From positions 301,240-341,554 of the forward strand of contig CABFPE010000763.1 in assembly GCA_900660155.1 (NCBI GenBank): a stretch of 40,315 nucleotides of DNA. The letters are read 5' to 3'. The DNA is from Hofstenia miamia. Its lineage: Eukaryota > Xenacoelomorpha > Acoela > Hofsteniidae. Shown here piece after piece: positions 10,970-19,740 of the stretch. The position numbers and the translations under genes were made by a program. A model generated the notes under the pieces. It was not told the origin of the DNA. It was given only the letters and a program-made list of their open reading frames with translations, and did no database searches. Position 1 is the first letter of the stretch, and each line of letters starts with the position of its first letter.

Positions 10970-12232
10970 TCAAGTTTTGTTGCTCTGTAGATATGTTTGC
11001 TCTGTTTGAGCTTTTTCTAAGCCATTGAATGGGCCATCTTGTAGTTGGCTAAGTGTGGTGCCAATAGCTACAGTGCTAGCATTGCAGTCCAAGATGTAGT
11101 GATTGCTCTGTGTTGGCAAATTCAGAGATTTTATCTTTTTCATATCCCCCACTTTAAGAGTGTTAAGTTCTTCTTGGTGCTTCCAAGAAAATACAAACTT
11201 GTTTGATTTCTTTAGGAAATGGGAAATGTGAAATGTTTTCTTGGTGAGATTTGGAATAAACATGTGATAGTAATTAATGAAGCTGAGTATTCTTTGAATT
11301 TCATCAATTAGTTTCTTAGCTTTGTCTTTGATGGTGATATTGCCTGGTGTTATATTGTGTCTAAGGAATGTGACCTTTTGTTTTGCAATGTTGCATTTCA
11401 TGGAGTTGATGCAAAGTTTGGCATTAAATAGCAATTTTAATGTATTGTTAAGTTGCTGTGCATGATCTTTAATGCAGTGGGAGCCAATCAAGATGTTGTC
11501 AATGTAAATCACTATTCCTTTAGATAGCTTTTAATTTTCATTTAATAGGATTTTGGTCACATAGTGTTGGAACAATGCAGGTGCATTACACAGGCCAAAG
11601 GTCATGTAGAGCTACTCAAAGAGACTGTATGGAGTAATAAAAGTGGTTTTTTCAATGTCTTTTTCCACATCAGTACCTGCCAATACACTTTACATAGATC
11701 TAGCATTGAAAAGATAATGAATTGCACAGCATCATATAATATGTCATCAACTTGTGGGAGTTGATTAGCATTTTTTCATGATTTTGTTGAGCTGTCTAAA
11801 ATCAATGCAGAGGCAATGTTTATTTCCTTGTTTGATGAAGACTGTTTGAGAGGTGTAAGGGCTGTGACTGCAGTGGATTATTCCATTATTTAATAGGTCA
11901 GATATTGTTTTTGCATACTGATCATGCATCTGTGCAGGTACTCTCCTGCATGCTTGTTTGATGGGTTTGTCTGAAGCTGTTTCTATGCATTGTTTGACTG
12001 CTACCATCTTGCCCACACTGATTTCTTGATTGTTGAAGATGGTTGCATTTTTCTGTAGTATGTCATTTAGGATGTGTCTTTCCTCTTGTCGTAAATGAGG
12101 ATGAGATTTGGGTGTGAGAATGGGTGTTTTAAAAATATCTGATTCTTTTGTAGAATTGCTTGAGACTAGAACAGGTTTGTTTTTCATGACATATTTCTCT
12201 AAAGGTATTCTGGTAATAGTGATGTCTTTCAT
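10970..12232 (-). pseudogene. pol: Reverse transcriptase domain with altered catalytic box (YIDN)
   Basis: RT copies the element RNA into DNA. The fingers block reads IHCSHSPYTSQTVFIK and then CIDFRQLNK (about 11850-11775). After a frameshift come VDDILYD, SMLDL with the first catalytic Asp (about 11700), and FGLCNAPALFQ (about 11600-11570). The usual Y(I/L/V)DD box is YIDN at 11506-11495, so the second Asp is replaced by Asn. The thumb/connection follows with FINYYHMFIPNL and the RNase H entry CNASTVAIGTTLSQ. One AAC codon changes a catalytic residue and one frameshift separates the parts, so this copy should be inactive. Confidence 0.88.
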
Positions 12233-12392
12233 TCTTAGAAGTACATGATTATTGGAGTATTGCAGTGAAATTGTAGTTGTTGTTTACTATGGCAAGATTG
12301 TTGAGAATTGTGATGTTTGGGTTCCATATTCCATATGCATTAGTAATCACTACTTTGCCTGTGAGAGGCTTCTTTGATATGATTTTTGTTAG

Positions 12393-12893
12393 TCACCAAT
12401 GAAAGAGCTCAAGTCTTAAATTATTGGTTAGAGAGAATTCCAAAGTGTTGGTGCCCTTAGTTGTGAGAGAGACTGTGATATGTTTGTCTTCTTTTACTGT
12501 GAGTGTCTGATTGGAATAATCAATGAGACAGTTGTTTTCAGTAAAAAAATCATGACCTAATATTATTTTGTACAGAAAAGGCTGATTTCTGCTGTCATTC
12601 ATATGGACGTCTTGATGAAATTTGCAACTTTGTATTGTCAGAAGTGCGTCCTTTATCAAGCCTTTAACATTGACATAGTCTCCTGAGGCACTAATTAAGT
12701 GGGCTTCATTTGTAGTAATATCTTTATTTGTCCATCTTATATTCTGAGTGCAGGTGTCAGCCATGATTGTTATTGAGGCACCAGTGTCTACTGTAGCTTT
12801 GATGTTGCAGCTGTTTATCATTACTGGGATTAAGTTTCTTTTGAATAAATCAGTAAGGATCATTAGCTCATTTGTTTGGTTTGGAGACAGCAC
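12393..12893 (-). pseudogene. Retroelement aspartic protease domain
   Basis: This open stretch of about 166 codons carries the retropepsin active-site motif VDTGAS (near residues 35-40, about 12790-12773). Near residue 110 it has ILGHDFF, matching the second conserved ILG(x)(D/N)(F/W) motif of retroelement proteases. The spacing fits a gypsy-type protease, which cleaves Gag-Pol and acts as a dimer. The domain itself looks intact and sits between the gag knuckle and RT. Its apparent ATG is probably an internal Met of a former Gag-Pol frame. Confidence 0.85.
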
Positions 12894-12994
12894 TCTTATT
12901 TGTTTAAATCCTCTTCTGTTTGATGGTTTTGCTAGAGAGTTTCCAAATCTTTGGTGGCATAGTATCCATCATAATTAACTAAGTAAACAATAGC

Positions 12995-13841
12995 TTTGCA
13001 ATCTTGTTTCAGGTGTCCATTTTCTCCGCATTTTTGGCACTTGACAAATGAGAAGTCTGTAGGTTTCTCCTCTACTGCTTAGTGTAGTGGTGCTTCCCTT
13101 TTAAAGGCTGGGTGGCGAGGTTGAGGGGTACCATGTTGTTGGTATATTCTTTCATTGTTTTCAATTGTCAGCTGGATGTTAACAGCCTTTTGATAAGTGT
13201 ATTAATATTGTAGTTGTTATCACATTTGTTTTTCAATCTTGTTTTCATAGTGGAAGGCAAGCCAGTGTGTACATAAGAATACAAATCTTGTGTGTAATAA
13301 TGGTCTTCTTCTTCTTGAGATAGTCATAATATGTGATCTAATTTATAGATATAGTTGATTATATCTTGGTCCTTTTTGAGTTTGCATGCATAGAGTTGCA
13401 TTCAATACTGCTTTCACGTGCATTTATTGTCAAAGTGTTCATTCATGGCTGTTACCAGCTTATCATAATCTCTTTTGTTGGAGGCATCTAAGTTAAAATA
13501 CACTTGTAAAGCTCTGTCTTTTAGAAAGAGCGGCAGTTGTGTGGCTCCATTTTGTTTAGTTCCATGCTGTTGGACAAGATACATTTCAAAAAGAACTATC
13601 CATTCACAAAAGATTTGTCCTCTAATATCAAATTTTCCTGTAAAATATTGAGGCAGTTTTTCAATTTAAGATCAGTCTTTAGAGGTTGGTCTGGCAACAT
13701 AGACACTCTCTTTTTAGATTTTGTGTAAAAAATATCATTAGGGCTTACTGTTAGAGGTGAAGCTGTGGGTGGTGAAATTGGCCAGAAGCCAGATGGGCTT
13801 GGTGGAGGCAATGAAGGGCATGAATCCTTGTGATGGTTCAT
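12995..13841 (-). pseudogene. gag: gag remnant with CCHC zinc knuckle
   Basis: Gag forms the virus-like particle and binds RNA. On the minus strand a Pro/Ser-rich N-terminal stretch (13841 to about 13620) leads by frameshift into a capsid-like block. That block reads LPLFLKDRALQVYF and ends DKLVTAMNEHF (about 13560-13425), a form typical of retrotransposon gag capsids. The following stretch is broken by stops. A zinc knuckle C-x2-C-x4-H-x4-C (CQKCGENGHLKQDC) lies at 13039-12998. The start codon is uncertain; an ATG at 13841 is the first clear one. At least three frames are used, so no full protein can be made. Confidence 0.8.
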
Positions 13842-14401
13842 GATAAGCAGTAGACAGTGCTGCTTGTGCTGGTTGACTAAGGTTAGTCTTTGGTTTCATG
13901 AGATTAGCTATATTATCTTATATATTGGTACAAAATACATTTAGGTTCTCCTGCATAGATGTTTTGAAGACAATAAACTGTTCCTGTGTTGCATTGTTGG
14001 GGGTATTTTGAGATTGGTTCCAAAGCTTGCATTCTAGATTCCATATCATTAAGTTTTTTTGGCTTGATATATAATTTCAACTAATTTTGTTTTCATTAAA
14101 ACTTTCAATGCAGACTGAGTGTAAGAAATCCTTTTAATTTTCAGTATTAGACCAGATGAGAGAGGGGTAGCATAGTAGTAATAATATAGCAGTAGTGTGA
14201 CCATGCAGAAAATATGAACATGCAAGACGCGCCCTTAGTGGGGTGAAGTTGAGCAGAAAAGTAAGTATTGTAATTGGTGAGGCTTTGAATAAAGAATAAA
14301 TGAATAACTTACAAGTTTGAATAGGTGTCAAAGTTTTAATAAAGAGATTTTCCCTGAAAAGTTTAAGAACAGTTTCTAGGTTGATTTCTTTTAACAATCC
14401 T

Positions 14402-14410
14402 GGGTCACCA
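14402..14410 (-). promoter_or_regulatory. Primer-binding site, tRNA-Trp-like
   Basis: Directly inside the 5' LTR the sense strand reads TGGTGACCC, beginning with the TGG that pairs with a tRNA CCA end. These nine bases complement the 3' end of animal tRNA-Trp (...GGGTCACCA) as I recall it. The following bases (AGG) do not extend the match, from decay or because another tRNA is the primer. tRNA-Trp priming is known for the CsRn1 group of gypsy-type elements, but the gag knuckle here is the ordinary CCHC type. Confidence 0.6.
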
Positions 14411-15142
14411 TCTAGCATCATCAGAGTTAGCATAACAACATAAGAAAGTATAAAGCAATAACTTGATGAGAGCATAGTATCTACTATTGCATAGGAAAAG
14501 AGTTCCATGCACCATTCAGAGAGTGGTTAGTTAGAGTTACATTCAATACCATTGTCTGTGAAACAATGTGTCTAGCACCAAAGATCTGGACTAACTCGTG
14601 CATACTGATAAACCATATAGCAGCCTGCTACAGGAGTCATGGGAGACATGATCGCAAAACTTGCCAATGTGAAACATGATAGTGCACACCAATAAACAGA
14701 TAATTAACTATTCTGGATCAGCTAAACCCCAGAAAGGAGTGGGCCTGAATAGATTCATAAGACTGCCAAGCATATCCTGCGGCAGAATTACAACCTATGC
14801 AGCCGCCTCAATTCTGTAGAAAGTTTAGCTGCTCATGACTATCTAATAGAGCATAGCAGATAAAATAACGAGTTACTTGGGCAAAACTAAACTTTTATTA
14901 AAATGATCGCGCACAGAGCTGCCCTATTTAACTAAAAATTAATGTAAATAGCACATGACAACCTGCCAACAGCAGAACTAAATAAAAGTCTATCCACGTC
15001 ATCAGTGTGATATGAAAACAGCATGAATTTGCGCATCATTGGAGACACCTAGCAGAGAGCAGCAGAGTGTCTTGATGAATGAAATAGAGAAAATGAAACA
15101 TAAAAAACAGAGAATGATGGCGGCAAATTATAGGCTGATGCC

Positions 15143-15145
<3 letters not shown>
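14411..15145 (-). repeat. 5' LTR of the Ty3/gypsy-type element
   Basis: This is a direct copy of 5081-5806 with small indels and many substitutions, roughly 8-9% by hand. It should hold the element's promoter. The sense-strand AATAAA is at 14894-14899. Many differences from the 3' LTR are CpG to TpG or CpA changes, leaving about 10 CpGs here. That pattern suggests methylation followed by deamination at this end. Confidence 0.92.

Positions 15146-15173
<28 letters not shown>
15146..15173. repeat. (AT)n microsatellite, right flank of LTR element
   Basis: A run of about 14 AT units begins exactly after the right LTR, mirroring the run that ends at 5080. Confidence 0.95.
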
Positions 15174-15349
15174 CTGATATGTTTACTATCTTGATTTAAT
15201 AGAAAACTCCAAGATATTGCTTCCATTTAACCCCTAGCTGGCTTATTAGCTATTTATATAATGAAAAATTTCTGTGTGCATATTGGTAATGTGGAAAGCA
15301 AACTATATGATATTCAAAGGGGAGTAAATTTGCAAATGATATTACGTTT
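15174..15349. other. Short A+T-rich spacer
   Basis: I see no gene or repeat in this stretch, which may be the decayed upstream part of the LINE scrap that follows. Confidence 0.3.
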
Positions 15350-15760
15350 ATAGTCCTATTTAAACATCTTTTACACAGTCTTCCCAACCAGAATTAAATT
15401 ATTTTCAAGAGTGGAGTGAAAAGAAATTACTACATCTGAATATGAGCAAATCTGTTCAGCTTAATTTTTGAAATAGCAAAAACTGGAATCATTATAATGA
15501 ACTACAATGTGTTAAAGAACATAAACTGATGGGAGTTTGGATATCAATGAAACAGTATGATGTGAGAGCCAAAGATTATACTGCTTGAGATTTCTCAAAA
15601 AATGTTTTATTTCCAAAAGAGTTATGGCAGTTTATCAAAGCCTTATTCTAAGTTTGTTTGATTTTGCTTGTGAAGTATTGTGTCATTACCAATCCATCCA
15701 AACAAGAAAATCTAAACAGTTTGTAGACTGCTGAAAATAGTTCATTTTCCAAATTCAAAA
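15350..15760 (+). pseudogene. Plus-strand LINE RT remnant (thumb region)
   Basis: Plus-strand translation gives, across stops and frame changes, EWSEKKLLHLNMSKSVQLNF (the W-x-LxLNxxK block after the RT catalytic box). It then gives KEHKLMGVWISMK (LGV block) and QFIKALF followed by a decayed YKALxxSxLxY-like stretch. The order matches the thumb of Jockey/I/CR1-type RTs. The catalytic box is not seen. It is heavily decayed, so the family is uncertain. Confidence 0.5.
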
Positions 15761-16127
15761 TCATTAATATTAAAAAAATATCATCATGAAAGCATTGCAT
15801 TAAAACATTTTATAAAGGCTCTACAAAATACATACCATCCTCTTCACTCAATTATTCCTAATAGAGCATCCAATGGTCCACTAATAAAGCCAAAATGTAT
15901 GACCACTCGTCGCAGAAATCAATTTATTCCTTTTGTACTTCACTTTATAATCAATCAATATCAGCCAGAGCTAGAAATTGTACTTTTTCATATGGTGCTG
16001 TAAAATTTCATTTTATTTTTGTTTATATATTTTCATTTTATAATGTTGGTAAGTGCTATTATTATCGTTATTATTATTTCATTTCTTCTCACAGCTTCAT
16101 GTTGGTATCCCTCTCAGATTGGGGAAC

Positions 16128-16544
16128 TCACCAGTTCCCCGGGAGTCTGAGAGCTTTCCTCAAGACTCTTTCTGTTCCTAAAAATGCTGCCTTCTGTGCT
16201 ACTGCTCCTCCCCACTTTGGTACTCCCAACTCCTCCAAATATCTCTTATGTTGCTTACTCACTGCTCCTAGAGCACCTACTACTACTGGGACTACTTTAT
16301 GCTTCTTCAATTTCCACAGCCTTTCTACATTCCTGTCCTTTGGTAGTGCTATGTCTATCACTGTTCCCAATCTTTTTTCTTTGTCTACTACTACTACTAC
16401 TATGTCTGGCCTCTGTGCTTCTATGACCTTGTTTGTCTGTATGTTGAAGTCCAACAGTATCTTAACCTTCTCATTTTCTGTGAGGCCCTGTGGCTTGTGC
16501 TCATACCACTTGTCTCTTGCTTCTAACCCATGCTGCTTGCTCAA
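16128..16544 (-). pseudogene. Restriction-like endonuclease domain of LINE copy 1
   Basis: This open stretch of about 138 codons reads YEHKPQGL, then EAQRPDIVVVV, then IDIALPKDRNVE, and WKLKKHKVVPVVVGALGAV. The RPD followed about 16 residues later by D, ending (I/V)DxAxP, is the PD-(D/E)xK-type core of R2-like LINE endonucleases, which nick the target DNA. Compared with copy 2 at 33.4-33.8 kb it lacks about ten residues between NVE and RLWKL (copy 2 has KIDKYRELAEEME there), a small in-frame deletion. The apparent ATG is internal to the former ORF. Confidence 0.82.
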
Positions 16545-16547
16545 ACT

Positions 16548-16844
16548 CTAGTGTACCATTTTGCCCACCTTGTCATGCCTGAACTTATACTCATTCTGCG
16601 CCAATTTCTCACACCCTGCTATCAGATGATCTACTGTCTCTGCCTCTTTCTTAAATAGCCTACACTTATCACTTACTTCTACTCTTCTGTCTATATGCTT
16701 CTTCACCCAGTTTGTTCTTATTGCTTGCTCCTGTGCTGCCATTATCAGTGCTTCTATTTCTCTTTTTAGTCCTGCCTTCTTTAACCATTTGTTGCTTTCT
16801 TCTCTGTCACATTTTTCTGTGTTCCTCCAGTATTCTCCATGCAT
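16548..16844 (-). pseudogene. LINE zinc-knuckle region, one Cys lost
   Basis: The region between RT and endonuclease reads AAQEQAIRTNWVKKHIDRR, then CRLFKKEAETVDHLIAGC. In copy 2 the same place is CKLCKKGLKTVDHLIAGC, giving C-x2-C-x8-H-x4-C. Here the second Cys is Phe, so the finger should not bind zinc. These knuckles are thought to help bind the nucleic acid target. A stop separates this part from the endonuclease. Confidence 0.78.
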
Positions 16845-16943
16845 TGCCTTCTGCGTATACCTTGTTTGTCTTTAATTCCATCCTATTCTGATATGCTGTC
16901 TTTCCTTCACTCTCAGTTCTTATCTTCCGTAACTCCTTAATGA
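16726..16943. repeat. 218-bp direct duplication, copy a (ends at an N)
   Basis: This stretch recurs at 17555-17772 with no difference that I could see. It ends at the N at 16944, and its twin starts right after the N at 17554. Together they bracket the 609-bp block 16945-17553. Confidence 0.88.
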
Positions 16944-16944
16944 N

Positions 16945-17091
16945 TTCCTTGCCTCCCTGTCTAATTCCCTCAGTTCATTTTTGTTCTACCTAACTATTCT
17001 TGCGGAATATCTCAATACTGGTATTGCCCATGTATTAATTGCCTTTATGCTATTCTGCCCACTTAATGCTGACTTCTGTAGTACTTTCCAT
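16945..17091. repeat. 147-bp copy of 17943-18089
   Basis: The start of the N-bounded block matches 17943-18089 with one visible difference (T versus C). After that it continues into the RT palm, whereas the other copy jumps to the fingers region. The two must come from different LINE copies or haplotypes. Confidence 0.85.
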
Positions 17092-17164
17092 ACTCTCCTC
17101 TTGTATTCTTTTCTTAACCTCGTCTTCATTTCCTCATGATCTGTTCTATCTTTCTCTATCACAC

Positions 17165-17617
17165 CTAAGTACTTGTACCCTCTTTGACTTCCTCAATCTT
17201 ATCCCCACTGCTCGTCCTCAAACCATCTCCATCTATGCACTCGCCTCTGGTCATTGTCACACACTTCCCTAATCCAAATTCCAACCCAGAATCTCTGCTT
17301 GCCTTCTCCAATGTCTCCACTTGCTTCTGCAACATCTTCCTTGAACTAGCATTCATCTTTAGGTCGTCCATGTACCACAGGTGAATCACTGCTCTACCAT
17401 TCTTCTCCAACTTATACCCTATACCTGCCTCCTTTAACTTTTCTGTGATAGGGATTAAGCTAACTACAAACAAGAGTGGTGTTAAGCTGTCTCCCTGGAA
17501 TATGCTTCGCCTAAACCTCAACCTGTGTCTGTCTATCTCAGTCTGCCACTTTCNTGCTCCTGTGCTGCCATTATCAGTGCTTCTATTTCTCTTTTTAGTC
17601 CTGCCTTCTTTAACCAT
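17165..17617 (-). pseudogene. LINE RT palm with YMDD box (crosses N at 17554)
   Basis: The minus strand reads IFQGDSLTPLLFVVSLIPI and then the catalytic box YMDD at 17374-17363, followed by EFGLGKC, all typical RT palm blocks. The segment lies in an N-bounded insert (16945-17553) and its first residues come from the other side of the N at 17554. It may belong to another copy of the LINE and have been placed here during assembly. If the insert is removed, the continuous copy has no palm box. Confidence 0.75.
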
Positions 17618-17772
17618 TTGTTGCTTTCTTCTCTGTCACATTTTTCTGTGTTCCTCCAGTATTCTCCATGCATTGCCTTCTGCGTATACCTTGTTTGTCT
17701 TTAATTCCATCCTATTCTGATATGCTGTCTTTCCTTCACTCTCAGTTCTTATCTTCCGTAACTCCTTAATGA
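17555..17772. repeat. 218-bp direct duplication, copy b (starts after an N)
   Basis: This is the twin of 16726-16943. From 17773 the LINE continues normally into the post-RT region, so this is the natural continuation of the copy. Confidence 0.88.
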
Positions 17773-17893
17773 CCTCCAGTGGTGACCCTCTAGGTTGTGC
17801 TTCTACATATTCCTTTAGTCCTAGTGCTTCTGCTTCTACAGTTTCCTTCACACTTAGCAGTCTTTTCCCTCCTTTATGCCTTGTGATGTACAA
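17636..17893 (-). pseudogene. LINE post-RT region of copy 1
   Basis: It reads MYITRHKGGKRLLSVKE at its start. This is the LYxPRxxGGRGLxS(I/V)E block that follows RT in this class of LINEs. It ends near the zinc-finger region. Its downstream part is present twice because of the 218-bp duplication. Confidence 0.75.
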
Positions 17894-18104
17894 CCTCTCA
17901 ACATCACCATTTAAGTTGAATGCTCTCTCTGTTGCTAGTATTTTCCTTGCCTCCCTGTCTAATTCCCTCAGTTCATTTTTGTTCTACCTAACTATTCTTG
18001 CGGAATATCTCAATACTGGTATTGCCCATGTATTAATTGCCTTTATGCTATTCTGCCCACTTAATGCTGACTTCTGTAGTACCTTCCATCTAACGTCCTC
18101 AATA

Positions 18105-18458
18105 CCCACCTATGTGATATGCTGTCATATGCCTTCCTGTAATCTATCCATGCAATTCTAAGTTTGTCTTCCTTCTTCTACAATTCTCCACCACTACGTG
18201 GTCTATCAACACCTGATCTTTGCATCCTCTCATCTTTGTCCTACATCCCTACTGCTCCTCTGGTATCAACCTGTTCTGTTCTAAGTAACATGCCAGCCTA
18301 CTTGAAATCACAGAATTTAGCAATTTCCAAGTTGCAGGCAGACATGTTATTGGCCTGAAGTTGCTTGCCTCACTACCTTCCTTTGGGTCTTTCTGTATCA
18401 GAAATGTCCTTCCCACTACCATCCACTCTGGGCACCCACTCACCACGCACTCCTCCAA
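18105..18458 (-). pseudogene. LINE RT fingers of copy 1
   Basis: The minus strand reads PEWMVVGRTFLIQKDPKEG, FRPITCLPATWKLLNSVIS and LIPEEQ. In shifted frames there follow a CKDQVLIDHVV-like block and a WIDYRKAYDS-like block (about 18150), the first catalytic Asp block (usually DYxKAYDxV). The palm should follow but the sequence jumps at about 18089 to the post-RT region, so this copy lacks the YxDD box. Confidence 0.78.
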
Positions 18459-18684
18459 TGCTACTGCTAGTCTCTCATGAACACTTGTGAACTTCTTCAG
18501 GCAATACCCATATACTCATCTCTGCCTGGTGCTTTCCCGTTCTTCATCTTCTTTAGAGCCTCCTTCAGCTTTGCAGTTGTGATTACTTGTTCTTCTTGTC
18601 TGAATTCTTTCTGCATCTGCACACTCTCTATCCCTGGTCCCGCACTTCCCTATATCTTCTCCCCAACGTCCTCGCCTGTTTTGG

Positions 18685-19362
18685 CTGTAGCCTTTTCTCC
18701 TGCATCTAGTTCTTTGTAGAATCTTCCTTCTTGGGTCTCAAACTTTATACTGCTTCTTGCCTGCTTTGCCCTTGCCCTATATTTTCTTAGTTTCTCAGCT
18801 TCTGCAACTAATCTCTGCTTAAGCTCTTCTCTTGCAGTTTCTATTGTCTTCCCCTTACCTACCTTGCACCTGTATCGCCTTACTTGTCCCGATCTTCCCT
18901 AATTGCTGCCTAATCTTTGCCACTTTATTCTCAATTCTTCTCTCCCATGCTGGCTTTCTGTCTCCCTTATCTTCGTGTCGTCTTGTCTTCTTCATGTCCT
19001 TGCCTATATTCTTCAGCACCTCACTGTAGCCTTTTCTCCTGCATCTAGTTCTTTGTAGAATCTTCCTTCTTGGGTCTCAAACTTTATACTGCTTCTTGCC
19101 TGCTTTGCCCTTGCCCTATATTTTCTTAGTTTCTCAGCTTCTGCAACTAATCTCTGCTTAAGCTCTTCTCTTGCAGTTTCTATTGTCTTCCCTTTACCTA
19201 CCTTGCACCTGTATCGCCTTACTTGTCCCGATCTTCCCTAATTGCTGCCTAATCTTTGCCACTTTATTCTCAATTCTTCTCTCCCATGCTGGCTTTCTGT
19301 CTCCCTTATCTTCTTGTCGTCTTGTCTTCTTCATGTCCTTGCCTATATTCTTCAGCACCTCA
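18685..19362. repeat. 339-bp tandem duplication in LINE copy 1
   Basis: Positions 18685-19023 and 19024-19362 are head-to-tail copies with about two differences. The unit is 113 codons long, so the reading frame would be kept. It covers the basic region before RT. No N lies at the junction. Confidence 0.92.
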
Positions 19363-19740
19363 CATTCGCCTGCATACACTAACCTGTTTATCTCTGTTAC
19401 ACTCTTAGCATCTATCCTTTCTAATACTTTGTTAACTTTTGCTGTTTCTAATGCTATCTTGCTTCTCTTAATGCTTCTTGGTATTGGCAACCTACTTCTA
19501 TCTTTTATTTCTTTCTTCATCTTTTCATTGATTGCTGCCTCTGTTTCAACAGCTGCGGTTTCTGCTGTTTCTACCACTACTTCTGCTAATACATCTGCCT
19601 CTTTATTTTCTTTTTCCTTCGTCTGTTCAGCTCTTCTTTTTCCCTTATTCTCATCCAGCTTCAACTTTCTGACCTGACCTGCAAGCCTCTGCTCTGTAAC
19701 TTCTAATCCCGTTCCTGCCTTCGTCCATTCTTCCAACATT
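18690..19740 (-). pseudogene. LINE ORF N-terminal region of copy 1
   Basis: The N-terminal part (19739-19194) is Lys/Glu/Ala-rich with likely coiled-coil character. It contains SVTEINRLVYAGE and RKPAWERRIENKVAKIRQQL, blocks seen upstream of RT in R2/R4-like LINEs. A frameshift near 19195 leads to a Lys/Arg-rich stretch ending at FYKEL. The 339-bp tandem duplication (18685-19362) lies here and is a multiple of three. No DNA-binding zinc fingers of the R2 type are seen, perhaps because the 5' end is missing. Confidence 0.65.

Larger units (their letters stand above)
5081..15145 (-). mobile_element. Full-length Ty3/gypsy-type LTR retrotransposon, 10.07 kb, minus strand
   Basis: Two direct copies of about 730 bp (5081-5806 and 14411-15145) bound an interior with a primer-binding site next to the 5' LTR. 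On the minus strand come gag (zinc knuckle), protease (DTGA), RT, RNase H and integrase. RT before integrase is the Ty3/gypsy order. The LTRs differ at roughly 8-9% of positions by hand alignment, so the insertion is old. All genes carry frameshifts, and catalytic residues are lost in RT and integrase. Integrase is followed by about 3.3 kb of further coding-like sequence before the 3' LTR, more than a simple gag-pol element needs. Target duplication cannot be read because both flanks are (AT)n. Confidence 0.93.
16030..19740 (-). mobile_element. LINE with restriction-enzyme-like endonuclease, copy 1, minus strand
   Basis: The minus strand encodes, N- to C-terminal: a Lys/Glu-rich N-terminal region (19739 to about 18700), RT fingers (18458-18249), an RT palm block (17617-17165), a post-RT region (17893-17636), a CCHC-type finger (about 16680-16620) and an endonuclease with RPD...D (16544-16128). 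One ORF with a C-terminal restriction-like endonuclease is the R2/R4/NeSL type of LINE. After the ORF comes an (AAT)n-like tail (plus strand about 16050-16075). The copy is scrambled by two Ns (16944, 17554), a 218-bp direct duplication and a 339-bp tandem duplication. The 5' side stops at 19740 against an opposite-strand LINE. Confidence 0.85.

Noticed and set aside
15895..16551. A 218-codon plus-strand open frame rich in Ser, Leu and Phe
   Set aside because: From about 16128 it is the antisense of the LINE endonuclease domain, whose minus-strand translation carries real family motifs. The Ser/Leu bias is what the opposite strand of Lys/Glu-rich coding DNA gives.
19171..19677. A 168-codon plus-strand hydrophobic frame that looks like a membrane protein
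   Set aside because: It is the complement of the Lys/Glu-rich LINE N-terminal region (19739-19194). The apparent membrane segments come from reading AAG/GAG-rich coding DNA backwards. The same shadow appears at 18832-19029 because of the 339-bp duplication.
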